A stretch of 64,000 bases of DNA from NCBI RefSeq assembly GCF_932294415.1, contig NC_065538.1, positions 9,678,330 through 9,742,329 on the forward strand, written 5' to 3'. Both the position numbers and the translations under genes were made by a program. Position 1 is the first letter of the stretch. Every line of letters begins with the position of its first letter. The stretch is from Quercus robur (lineage: Eukaryota; Streptophyta; Magnoliopsida; Fagales; Fagaceae). A model generated the notes under the pieces. The model was not told the DNA's origin, did not search any database, and saw nothing but the letters and a program-made list of their open reading frames with translations. This document shows, one piece after another, positions 22,534 through 34,700 of the stretch.

Positions 22534-25500
22534 TTATGAGGTTTAATACAGACGGAATGACTATATTGAAAATATAAGTTTTATTAATTTAGATATATAT
22601 ATATATATATAAAACAATTTTCCATTGTAGCAATGTTGGTGGGATTGGTAAATGGCAATGCAGATTTTGGGAGTGACGCCAACGTGGTAGCTCAACTGTT
22701 GTACATTATTAGATGCAGTACTATATCATTGTTTTAAAGTCAAATTTCATAACATTTAATTTTCATGTCCCAAATGTTTATCGGATTCCACTTGGTCTCC
22801 AATAATCCATCCACCTGTTTTACTTATTGTGACTTGTGTCGGTGCCTGGGTGCAGGTAGTTTTACCAAGAAGAAATGCATATTAATTATTGGTTGTAACT
22901 TGTAACTTGCAAAAGAAAACTTTAAGGATTGGAAGAGTAAAATTAAAAATTTTGAATCCTTAATCCTTGAATAATAATGGGTTTCATTATGACATTGACA
23001 TTGTCCTCAAATCCCATAATTCTCTTTGGCTATTCATGCCATTTGTAATTTCTTGTATGGAATCTCATAGTAAATTGTCGGATTGAGATCGGTTGCAATA
23101 CCTAGAGTATTGCACTTGATACAATAGTAATATACAGTTGAGATTGAAAGTTTCTTTTTTTAAACTTTCAATTTCAACCATTAAAAAGTTAAAGTTAAAA
23201 AATGAAAATGGTAAAAATTAATATGAGAATACGTGGTATAATTGCAACTAGTGGTATTGCACTTGATCCAAATCCGTAAACTGTCATATCAATGAGGTCG
23301 CAAATAAAATAAGAAACTAGTTCGGACAAGAGAGAAAATGGAGGCATTGTTAAAGCGTAGAGTCTTTGACATTCTAGCAGAATGAAGAGTAAAAGTTTTC
23401 CTTTTAAGATCGTCTATCTTTTCAAAGTGTAAAGAGGATATAAACCGCGTAAAAAGGGGTCTCCTAGCAAATTTACTGTGGAAGTATTAACATATTGAAA
23501 AGGGGTACTAATCTCAAAAAGAAAAAGATAAAAAGGGATACTTTGGTGACACATTGCTTTTGATAACTGATGCAAAGTTCATGATAATAAGGAATTCTGA
23601 AGAAAATGTAGTTATGTGGAATAGGATTGAGTAACTATTTTTGGTATTAATGGGGTTATTTAGAAGGTAGGAATATAATTTTCTTTTTCATTCTCAAAAA
23701 TAACTTTTAATTAAATTTTAGAGCAATTTTTTGAAAAACCAGCCAAATAGAACCTTACAGAATAGATTTTGTCTGTTCCATTGGGATGAAGGGGAGTTTT
23801 AATTAAGGAGACTAAAGACTCTGCCTCGATATGGTCCATTAACTTAAGAATTTATTAAATTATAATTGTAAAATCGAAAATTTGAGACATAGGAGTGAGC
23901 CGTAATGAGTTACTGTGTAATAGCAATGTTAAAGATCAAGAAATATGTCTTAACATTGTTTTTTCGAATGACTTAGGAATGGTGTTACCAAAACAAATAT
24001 ATGGACTCATGGAGTTTAATATTGCCTTTTGAAAGAGTGATTTATGGTGCCTTAAACATTCATTTAGCTATTGTGTTATAATTAGGAGTGTGTATTCTAC
24101 TCATCAACCCGACAAACCCAGTTTAACACCCTTTGCCCCCCAAGCCCAACTAGGCTTGGAGTTTGAGCTAGCAAAATTGTCAGTCCATGTAAATAGATGT
24201 AATCCATGCTATTAATAATATATATATATATATATATATAAAAGTATATTAATGTGTTAGTTTGCTTTACTTTTGATATTGAGATTTTGTTTAAATTTGC
24301 TTCTTTGATTTATTTTGGTGTTGTAGGACTTATTTTTGATGACATTGAAATATTAAGATTAATTGTGTAAATTATAATGATTTATTGAATAATGAGCTTA
24401 AATAGTTCAATAAAAATCGATTACTCTTAGACGTATCTAGTTGATTCTTTTTAATAAGAATGATTGAATTTCTTAAATAGTTATTAGAGATATAATTTTT
24501 TTTAGTTAGGCCATCAATATGGCATCTTCAACCTGAAGACTAAATCTAACCCAATCCAATACCTACAATTTTGGGTTAGGTTAGATTGGAGATTTCACAA
24601 CCTAAGGAAGTTGCATTGAGTTAAAAACAAAATACATCTCAAACCGAGTCCAATCCAACGTATATACAACTCATAGGCCATTTGGACAACTACAAATTCA
24701 AGTATGCAACAAAAGTTGTTCCTCTTTCTTGTGTAAATAAATTTCAGGGTGCCCTACTTGTAGTTTTGTAATACTTTGATGGGTTTGATCCACGTGTTGT
24801 CCATCATACCACTCCCACTCTCTCCCACAAAAAGAACAACTTCACAATTTTTTAAAATTAATTTTCATATCACAGAATCTCCCAAACTATAGTTTACTTG
24901 GAAATTTCAGAAACCCAAAACATGTGACAATGAAATGTTTATTCCAAAACTGGTCTTAAATGGAGTTTTAGATCTCAAAATATAAAATGAAAAAGAATTT
25001 AACGATGACAAAAATTAGATGATACATGCATTAGTTTAGTGAGTTTTGGGAAAGCTTTGCTGGGTTGAATTGAGTTTTGGCTGAGAGTATGAAGTGGTTG
25101 TTTTAGGATGCAAGGTTTTGAGGAATTTTTGATGTGTTTGTGAGTTTCAATTGGCAAAAAGATGTTAGCTCAATTGAGAAATTGGGTTTGAGGATTGGTT
25201 GCTGTGAACTGTGATTACACTTTGTCGTGGAGGTTTGGTGATTTGGCTAGTGGGGGGACTAGAGTGGACAAGGGTTTTGGCCTAAAACCTAATCAATTTG
25301 GTTATTAAGGCATTTGGGGTGGTTGATAGGAAGTAGTCTATTTAAAATTTGAAGCAAGGACAATGGTGGTGAAGAGTGGAGAAGGCTAGGAGAGGTGAAA
25401 GAAGGGAGAAAGAAAAATTAAAAACAAAAAAAGATTTATGGGTAAAATGGAAAAGAAATATAATCAAGAGTTAAATAACAAAATAATCTACAAAAGTCAC

Positions 25501-27329
25501 ACCTTTTGCTAATTTAAAACAGAGGTGCAATTGAACCTGCAACAAGGAGAGATGCTAGTGTGCAAATCGTAAATCCATTGGTGACATAAACCATATCTCA
25601 TATCTATAACAAAGAGGACAATTTCTATCGCACTTTTAGCTAAATGAGTGAAATTTATTGTAGCTAATAAAATAAGCAAGGGATGAAGGCGTTGGGATGG
25701 GCATCTCCTTATAGATTATTGTTGGGTTATAAATTGACCCCAATTTGATTAACTAATTAGTTAAGTAGATCAATTGATTCAATTACATGCAAATTCCAAT
25801 TATAGGCATAATCATATCGCCAATCTAGAGTATAGCGCAGCAAAAAATAAATTGATATAGCGAGCCCGTCACAATGGGGAAAACTTTTGTAGTAAAAACT
25901 TCAACTAGTGATTATGTAGGTTACAAGTACAACTCTCGCAAGGTCTATTAATAAAAAATCAAGGTTACAAGGGCAAGGAATTTTATTCAATCCCAAATAT
26001 CTACCTAAAATAAAACATACTAATCCTAACTCAATTCCGACTCATTGGACTTTGATTAACAGAAGACTTTTCAATTTGCACGGATCTCCTATTGATGTGA
26101 CTAACAACGGTTGCACAAATATCTTATCAACATAGCAACCTTACAACAACAACAAATTGATTGCAATAGTGTAACTTTGCAGTAGTTTCACATAAAATAC
26201 CAATAAGATATTCAATGGTTGGAGTTGAAGACTTTCTTTGGTATATAACCATTAGTGCACAAAATTCGCAGCAAGATAACTCACAAGTTCAATATGTGTA
26301 GGTTAGGATTTTTCTCTAAAAACCTTTCAGTTTCTATCTCAACAACATTATTTAAAGTGGGGCTTAATAAGCCTTTAAATAGGCTCCAGCTAGGTTACAA
26401 AAACTGAATTACAGTCATTTTAACTAAAAGCGTTTCAAGCTAATTCAGAATTTACAAATCTCTATCTATTGGCTGGTGTTGATATTGAATTAAACTTGAT
26501 CAATTGATTTGTAGTCAAACCTAGTATTGAGGCAACAAATTCAGTAGTTATTGAGCAGTTTTCTTGTGTCTTCCACATAGATATTCAACACTTTTGGACA
26601 CTAAAAATTAAGACTCAAAATACATCATTAAGTACGTTTGGAAGCTGGTATGCTAACACCTAAAAATATAACCTTAAATATTTTCCTATCAAAATCAGTT
26701 TCAAAAGTCGACAATTAGTCTTGTTCTATAATTTGTGTCATTACTCATTATCTTTCTAAGTTTTTTCACTAGTTCATAAAATGATTTTTTTTTTTGGTTA
26801 CTACATTAATAAGTTAGAGCTAGGGATTGAAGGGATTGAATCCAAGACATCACTATTTTACCGTATGCAAGATTCTGTCGTTGGAGTGTCATTATCTTTA
26901 TAAGCTTTTCACTAGTTCACAAAATGATCTTTTGATTTTGACTTTTTCCCCCCTCCTATATTAGGTGAAAACCAATGGTTCATTGACAATTAATCTCCTT
27001 AAAAATAAATAAAAAGAAAGAAAGAAAGAAAGAGATTCAATCAATAAGCAAGGTTACACATAAACATGAGATTATAATTAAAAAATAAAAAATTTATAGG
27101 TAAGAAATCCTTGAAGAAAAAAATAACACATAATAATTTCATAGGCAATTTTAATACTTGTTGAGATAATAAACTATAATTAATCCACAATTATCACACT
27201 TTTTTTTTTTCACCCATCAATCATAATAATAACTTTATTATCTCAAATAAGTTGTCAATAAAAACAACCTACTATATAATTATCCAAAATTATATGAAAA
27301 GTGAGCACACATAATAGACTGCCTATTGA

Positions 27330-28721
27330 AAAAAAAAAAGCTTCTCAAACTCAAAGTGGCGCCGTTTCCAAAGCTACAAGTCGCTGCATCTTTAGTAGTT
27401 ATCGATCCCTAAACACTACCCTCCAAAGCACTCTGTCGTATTACTGTTTCTATGGCGTTGAGGGCCTTCCAATTTTTGAAACCCTAGCCTAGGGTTTCAA
27501 ATTTCAATTTCTGGAGCCAATTGAAGGAAAAAAAAAACCCAGGTACACTTTCACTTTCTTCTTCATATTTATTCATTGGAAAATTCGTAACGAATTGGAC
27601 GGCTACGATTGTACAAGATTGTGATTAGACGATCCAGGATTTTCCCCAAATTTTTTTTTTCAAATTTTTGCCTATTATTAATAAAGGGGAAAGAGTAAAA
27701 ATCTGGGCTTGAAAACAAAGCACGCGAGAATTTGTTGCAAGCTGTGTTTGGCTGCAAAGAAAATGTTGGGAAAGTTTCATAAAAATTGAAACTTTGAATA
27801 TTTATGTGCTATTTAAATAGAATTTGTTACTTTTCACAAATGAAAAAGAAAATCATTGTGGGTTTATGAAGCTGCATTGCTTAAAATTGGGTTGAACTAA
27901 AAAGCATGACACAGTTACAATTTACTTTGATTAGCTTCTGTGTAATGCTTTTGATTTTTCAAAAAAATTAAAGAACAAAAATTGTAATGTGTGTTATTTG
28001 ACAATTTGCTAACTTCAAAGGAAATGGTTTATTGAAGTATTGAACCATTTTTTCTAACACTATCCCTCATGTGTGGGTTCATAATCTCTTAATAAGTGGG
28101 ACCCACCATGTGAAAATTTTAAAGGGTTAAACTCAAGACTAACGATAATATCACTGTGATAAATTATCACTTATCCTAAAAGCTTTAAGTTGCTAGGAAA
28201 ATGTTCATTTAGTGATTTGTCCATTTTTCTAACAGTTTAATACCTGCTTATACATGTAAAACTTTTGTGACTCGAATGCAATTTGTGTGTATCTAATGGC
28301 AGATTTGTTGATGGAGGGGTCTTAAGAAGTGTTGCAGTACGAGACTTGCATGAAAACTTTCGGTGTTTTTGTCGAACAGAAGTAAGTTATGGTCATGATT
28401 TTTGGGATAAATGAAGGTTTAGCTGACAGGGGATTTGTGCCCTGAGTAAAGAGTTTCCTAATTATAGATATAGCTAACAAGATCATTGCTTAGTCATGAA
28501 TGTCTCAAAGGCCAGTTTAAATTATTCAGTGTAACTATTGAGTGTTTTATTTCCTTTCTAGAAGGTATTTTTCTATTTATATGGGCCATTAAACTTGCAT
28601 TGCACAATGCTTTGAAGTTTGAAATCACCAAGCTATGTGAGTACTTGCAATTGAATGTGAATGTTTGGTTGTAGCTTGGGATAGATTTGTCCTAATATGT
28701 GCTGCATTGTTGGCTGTAGTC
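27330..28721 (+). other. Probable 5' UTR exons of the PP7-like gene
   Basis: A GC-richer stretch (about 27355-27541) ends CCCAG|GTACAC, a plausible donor. A second segment, 28302-28379, is bounded by GGCAG| and |GTAAGTTATGG and fits an internal non-coding exon with a short upstream frame (ATG, Glu, Gly, Ser, stop). The coding exon could be joined through acceptor GGTTGTAG (28675) or GGCTGTAG (28719). These are inferred from splice signals only. Confidence 0.4.
27475..27501. promoter_or_regulatory. Palindromic telo-box in the PP7-like leader
   Basis: A perfect 27-base palindrome has two telo-boxes (AAACCCTA type) head to head: left arm TTGAAACCCTAG, one central C, right arm CTAGGGTTTCAA, extended by one matching base on each side. 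Telo-boxes near plant transcription starts are bound by TRB/AZF-type factors in Arabidopsis. The sequence lies just before a likely first non-coding exon ending CCCAG at 27541. Confidence 0.6.
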
Positions 28722-31700
28722 ATGGACCGAGAAGAGAGAATTAAGAATGCATGCATGAAGATTGTGGAGTGCATAAACGCCATGTCTTTTTTAAACTTGG
28801 ATGACCAACGGGTGCATTCACTAGTGATGATGCGAGAAATAGCACGTGGGGTTGTTGAAAATAAGGATAGAAAGGTAAGAGAGAGAGGGGAGTATGTGCA
28901 AATTATTTTGATTATCATGTTGATCACTCTCATTTGTTGCATTGTTACTTTATAGGTAACTAAGAGTGATGTGACTAGGGCTTTGCACTCTAGTATTGAG
29001 AAGATGGTAAGTACTACTTATATCATGATAAGTTGTTTTACATTATGTTATCATTATGTGATGATTGATGGCAATGCAGGCCAGTTCATGCAGGGATATT
29101 GTGTATAAATTAAGTAAGATGTCATATAAAGGCTTAGATGACCAACGGATTCAATCATTATTAAGGGTGAAAGAGATTGCGGCTAAACATGCTAAAGTTG
29201 CGAGTGTTGAGAGTGATACATGGATTAAAGAAAGCTTGGCAGGTGAGGAAATGCAGCCAAGCAGCGTGGATGTCCTGGTTGGAGGTGCAGAAATTATGGT
29301 GGTTGAAGAATCGCTGGTGGAGGAAACGGAGCTAAGAAATGAAGACGGTCATAATGTGGTGCAGAAAAGGCCTGTGACTAGGGCAAAACTCACTGGCCAA
29401 AAGGATATGCAGATTGGAGAGGTACAAAGGAAGATGCCTGAAGATGAGCCACCAGAGGTGGAAGCTCAGTTAATAAACGAAAATGGTAAAAATCAGTTGC
29501 AGGAGATTTTGTCACAACCACCGCTTCTGCAATCTCTTATATGGCCTCCAGATGACTGCATTACCTTAGATTGGATCTGGTCATTGATATCTGCAATTAA
29601 GCAGTTTTCACAGAATCATCCCCCCTCCGAGTTTCAATTGGTAATGCCAATTTCTGTGGTGGATAAACTAGTTGATAATGCTTCAAGTATCCTTTCCAAA
29701 GAACCAAACTGTGTGAAAATTGATTGCCATGGAGTGGACTCAAGAGTTGTTGTAGTGGGCGACATTCATGGCCAGTTCCATGATTTGCTCCATCTTCTTG
29801 AAAATGCTGGTTTTCCCTCTGAGAATCAGTTCTATGTTTTCAATGGTAACTATGTAGATAGAGGAGCATGGGGTTTGGAGGTATTTTTGCTCCTATTGGC
29901 TTGGAAGGTATGTGATATGAATGATATTTATGGTAGTTGTCCATTTGCTTAATGCTCATTTTTTATTTTTAGAAAAAGCAAAAGAATGGAGGCAAAAAAA
30001 GCATATGTAAACAATTATGTATCATGTACTTGTTTTGGTGGCTAAGTAACACAATTATATTTTTCTATTGTCTGTTGTATGAGTTGTATGATTACTTTGT
30101 ATTCATTATTTTGATTATGCTTATTTTCTCATCTTAGTGATTATCATAAATAATATAGTGTTTTCTTCATTGAAGAAAAATAGCAGTTGGTTTCTCCTCC
30201 CTCTGCATAAGTAATATATAGTCCACTTATTTGTTGTTGATTTTTTATGTGTATTTTTTTCATTCTATAACTTGTGATGATTATACTGCTTTAATGTTTG
30301 TTGTTTTTGTTTTTCATTTTTAACTCCTTGATGTTTAGGTATTGATGCCTCACAGAGTATATCTACTCCGTGGGAATCATGAGTCAAAAGAATGCACACT
30401 GGCATATGGTTTCGAGAAGGAGGTGAAGACCAAATTTGGAGATCAAGGTGAATACGTCTATAATAAATTCCTGGATTGCTTTAAAGAGCTTCCTTTGGCC
30501 TCAGTTATTGCTGGATCTGTTTATACCACTCATGGAGGGCTTTTCCGTAGTACACGCATTGCATATTCACGAAGATCTAGAAGAAAAAGGACACAGAGGC
30601 TGGAGCTTGGTTCTTTAGAAGAGTTATCTGCAGTTAAAAGATCTCTAATAGATGCTCCATATGAAGGCCCAAATATGATATTAACTGATGTGCTATGGTC
30701 AGATCCATCACAGAGGCAGGGTATATGTAAAAATCGAGCTCGAGGACGGGGTTTATGGTGGGGTCCTGATTGCACTGAAGCTTTCTTGAAAATGTCCAAG
30801 TTAAAGGTAATAATTTTCTACGTAGCTAGTGAAAAATTAAGTTGAAGTTTTCTTGTCACAATTGAAGCTACCACTAACTTATTTTGTCACAATAGAAATC
30901 ATATTAGATGTCAGTCATTTATGGAATTGATATCACATATGGTCTCATTTTTAAAATTCTTTTTTGTTAACTTTGGCTAAGGCTGGAGCTAATTTTTTTC
31001 CCCTTTTTTTGGACTGCGTTTTCAACGCTATGCTGGAATAAAAAATAAAGTCATTATGGAATGAAATGTTTCAAATGTTCTTTTGTTTGGTTTTGTGGAC
31101 ATTTGATGTGACTCATTGGATAATTAAATGGTTTTGTGAATTGTATAAGAAAAAAAGGATTAATGCCTAATATACTAGAGCCTGAAAGGTTAAATAAGCA
31201 GCCTTTTCTGACCTCTACCATAGTAATTAGTCCATAGGAAGCTTTAATATATATATATATATATTGATAATTATAGTAAGCTTTAAAATTAAATATTTAA
31301 TTAATAGCCTTAAAAGTTTCTAAAATTATGTTGCACTGATGCAAAGAGGACCCATTTCTTAAATTAGGAAGGATTTGAGCTACTCGCTTCAATCCTTCAC
31401 AAGATATGCAATTGACTCTACAAGAACCCTAAAACATACTAAAGTTGAATATGATATGATGGAGGTTGAAATCAAAGGATGTCATCTTTGATGTGCTGCT
31501 TCTGCCTAAAACCTCCTTTAGCAGAGAAGAAGCGTTCCACCTCCACTAACTGACCCACGTAAAGATTTCTTGCAGAGCATGCCATTACTGCTCCTACTGG
31601 ATCCAAGAAGATTCTCTTCAAATATTTCAGCCCTTTGTGCAACCTGACCATTTCTCAAATTACTTATAGATATATAAATTGGTAACATTCCGATGATTCA

Positions 31701-34700
31701 GCACTTCTTTACAGGTAGTAAAAGTGTCTATATGAAACTTATACTATAAGTGGAACCATAATGGCCCATTCTGACACCAGGTACTGGATGAACCTCATCA
31801 CATCTTGTCCCACCATCCAGCTTTTTCCATGAAAAAGCCTTGGTCATGCCATCTGGATCCAATGCCTTGTTCCCACTTGTATTTTGAAGAGTGAGGCTAG
31901 TAAAAGCTTATTACTTGGTATTCGCTCAAACTTTCAAGATTATTAACATACATACAATCATGTACACCGATTAGGTTCTAAGCAAATATTGAGAAAAAAT
32001 TAACTGAGGCAATAATTTTAGCTCTTGGCTCAATTATCTTTTGTTAGCTCCATTTTGTGAATTATTTGTGCATAAAGACTCACTTCTTTACAGGTAGTAA
32101 AAGTGTCTATATGAAACTTATACTATAAGTGGAACCATAATGGCCCATTCTGACACCAGGTACTGGATGAACCTCATCACATCTTGTCCCACCATCCAGC
32201 TTTTTCCATGAAAAAGCCTTGGTCATGCCATCTGGATCCAATGCCTTGTTCCCACTTGTATTTTGAAGAGTGAGGCTAGTAAAAGCTTATTACTTGGTAT
32301 TCGCTCAAACTTTCAAGATTATTAACATACATACAATCATGTACACCGATTAGGTTCTAAGCAAATATTGAGAAAAAATTAACTGAGGCAATAATTTTAG
32401 CTCTTGGCTCAATTATCTTTTGTTAGCTCCATTTTGTGAATTATTTGTGCATAAAGACTCACTTTCCAGATCCCCTTTTAATTTTTTTTTTAATGCTTGT
32501 GAACACTGCCTCTTCATTTCTACTGTAGTTGATCATAAGATCGCATGAAGGTCCTGATGTGAGGACTGGTCAGCATCTTTTTGGTGATATGCTATGTGGG
32601 TATAGCTTGGATCATGAAGGAGAATTAGGGAAGCTGTATACGCTGTTTAGTGCTCCGGATTACCCTCAGGTTGAAGATTTATCTCTAAGACTTGACCCTT
32701 AATTTTTTTGGTATGTTTAATTTTGTAAGTGACATTTCTTAGTCCTATGTGATAATCTTTGCTACTAGCTACAGCTTTGTATTTCGTTTTTCTACATCTG
32801 AAGGGCAGTCTGTGTGTGTGTGGACTTGTATTTAAATAATGGAATGCTTCTATTCTGTTTATATGACAACTATCAACTTTATACTTGGAAAAAAATAATG
32901 ACAACTATAAACTTTATATGTGAATATCGTTGATGGGACATGACTTTGGAATTGACCAATATGAGCATTTCACCTTATTTCTCATATGAGAAAGTAAGCA
33001 TAATTCTTCTGTACAAATAGCAACATATAACTATGACTAGAATTTCTGACTTTGATTGCATTATGTGTTATAAAAAAATAATTTTTCTTCTTAAATAAAA
33101 CATGTCTTTTAATTATAGGATTGAAATTTGTGTGCTTTGGCTAACAGGTTGCAGGGTTCAGATTTATTCAATGTCCTAATTCTGTCTTTTGGTTGCTTTA
33201 ACATGAAGTATCTTCATTTCTTTATTAAGTTGGTATGCATCCAACACCTGGAGAGTGGATTATAGATGTTTATTCTATACATTATGAATGTGTAGACATG
33301 TTGCAACACGGCAAATATCGTCGACAAGCAGGCCTTTGTATCCCTTACTAAACTAAGATTTGACTTACACTAGGGTTCAGATTTATTCAATGTCCTAATT
33401 CTGTCTTTTGGTTGCTTTAACATGAAGTATCTTCATTTCTTTATTAAGTTGGTATGCATCCAACACCTGGAGAGTGGATTACAGATGTTTATTCTATACA
33501 TTATGAATGTGTAGACATGTTGCAACACGGCAAATGTCGTCGACAAGCAGGCCTTTGTATCCCTTACTAAACTAAGATTTGACTTACACTAGAGATTGTT
33601 TTGCAAAACTTAGTAATGTGCCACCAATTAGTATGGTTGTGTGCGTCAAGATTGAGAGGCCGTGACTAAGATTGATAGAAAATGAGGAATCCAATACACT
33701 TGTGGTCTGCTCTTTTGGTGTCTTTGCATCCCAAATGAGGGTTTCTATAAATGACTTCCATATAATGGAATGTGCAATTTGTTGCTAGCTTGCTAGTTGG
33801 TGGATTTTCTGGATAGTAGGTTGTGTGCGTCAAGATTGAGAGGCCGTGACTAAGATTAATAGAAAATGAGGAATCCAATACACTTGTGGTCTGCTCTTTT
33901 GGTGTCTTTGCATCCCAAATGAGGGTTTCTATAAATGACTTCCATATAATGGAATGTGCAATTTGTTGCTAGCTTGCTAGTTGGTGTATTTTCTGGATAG
34001 TAGGTTGTGTGCGTCAAGATTGAGAGGCCGTGACTAAGATTAATAGAAAATGAGGAATCCAATACACTTGTGGTCTGCTCTTTTGGTGTCTTTGCATCCC
34101 AAATGAGGGTTTCTATAAATGACTTCCATATAATGGAATGTGCAATTTGTTGCTAGCTTGCTAGTTGGTGTATTTTCTGGATAGTAGTTTTTCTACTTCT
34201 CTTCCTTTTATGAGCAGAAATTTGTGAGTATTTTATTTGGATTTTACATTTGAAAAGAAAATTAAATCTATTGGACATTCTACAGTATGCATTATTAGTA
34301 AAACATGGTAGCTCTTGATGTTCAAAGAAAGGAAGTTAATGTCAACTGCTACGGAAGTATACTTTTTTGGGTACAGAAGTTGTATTCTATCTCAGATAAC
34401 AGTTTGTGAATTATGCAGTTCGGTAGAAAGATATTTGCCAATGAAGGAGCATATGCTGTACTTCAGTCTCCTAATTTTGAAAGTCCTTCCTTCCACCCAT
34501 TCAAAGCTGTAGAAAAACCAAAGGTATGGATTCCAACCATTGATTTTGGCCCCTTGCCGATGGATAAGTTTGCACTTGTATGCTTAGAACACCTGCATCT
34601 AGCTGCAGGTTGGGGAAATGACATTAAAGCTTTTTGAAGGGTTTCAGTTTCATGTAACTCATGCCTGCATGAATGTATCCAATTAACTTGATGCAACTTG

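Larger units (their letters stand above)
20661..27300. other. Gene-free DNA between the tandem duplication and the PP7-like gene
   Basis: No exon was recognised in 6.6 kb. Identified contents are two SINEs (listed separately), (AT)n tracts at about 22587-22608 and 24220-24241, and a stretch at 24085-24680 of AACCCGAC/GGTTAGGTT type resembling the element at 1160-1800. 25718-26640 has the look of a decayed LTR on the minus strand (TATTTAAAGGCTTATT and a long pyrimidine/purine leader), but I could not fix its ends. Confidence 0.5.

Noticed and set aside
33666..34062. Two nearly identical 70-residue minus-strand frames
   Set aside because: They come from the 184 bp tandem repeat in a PP7-like intron; the repetition, not coding, explains them.
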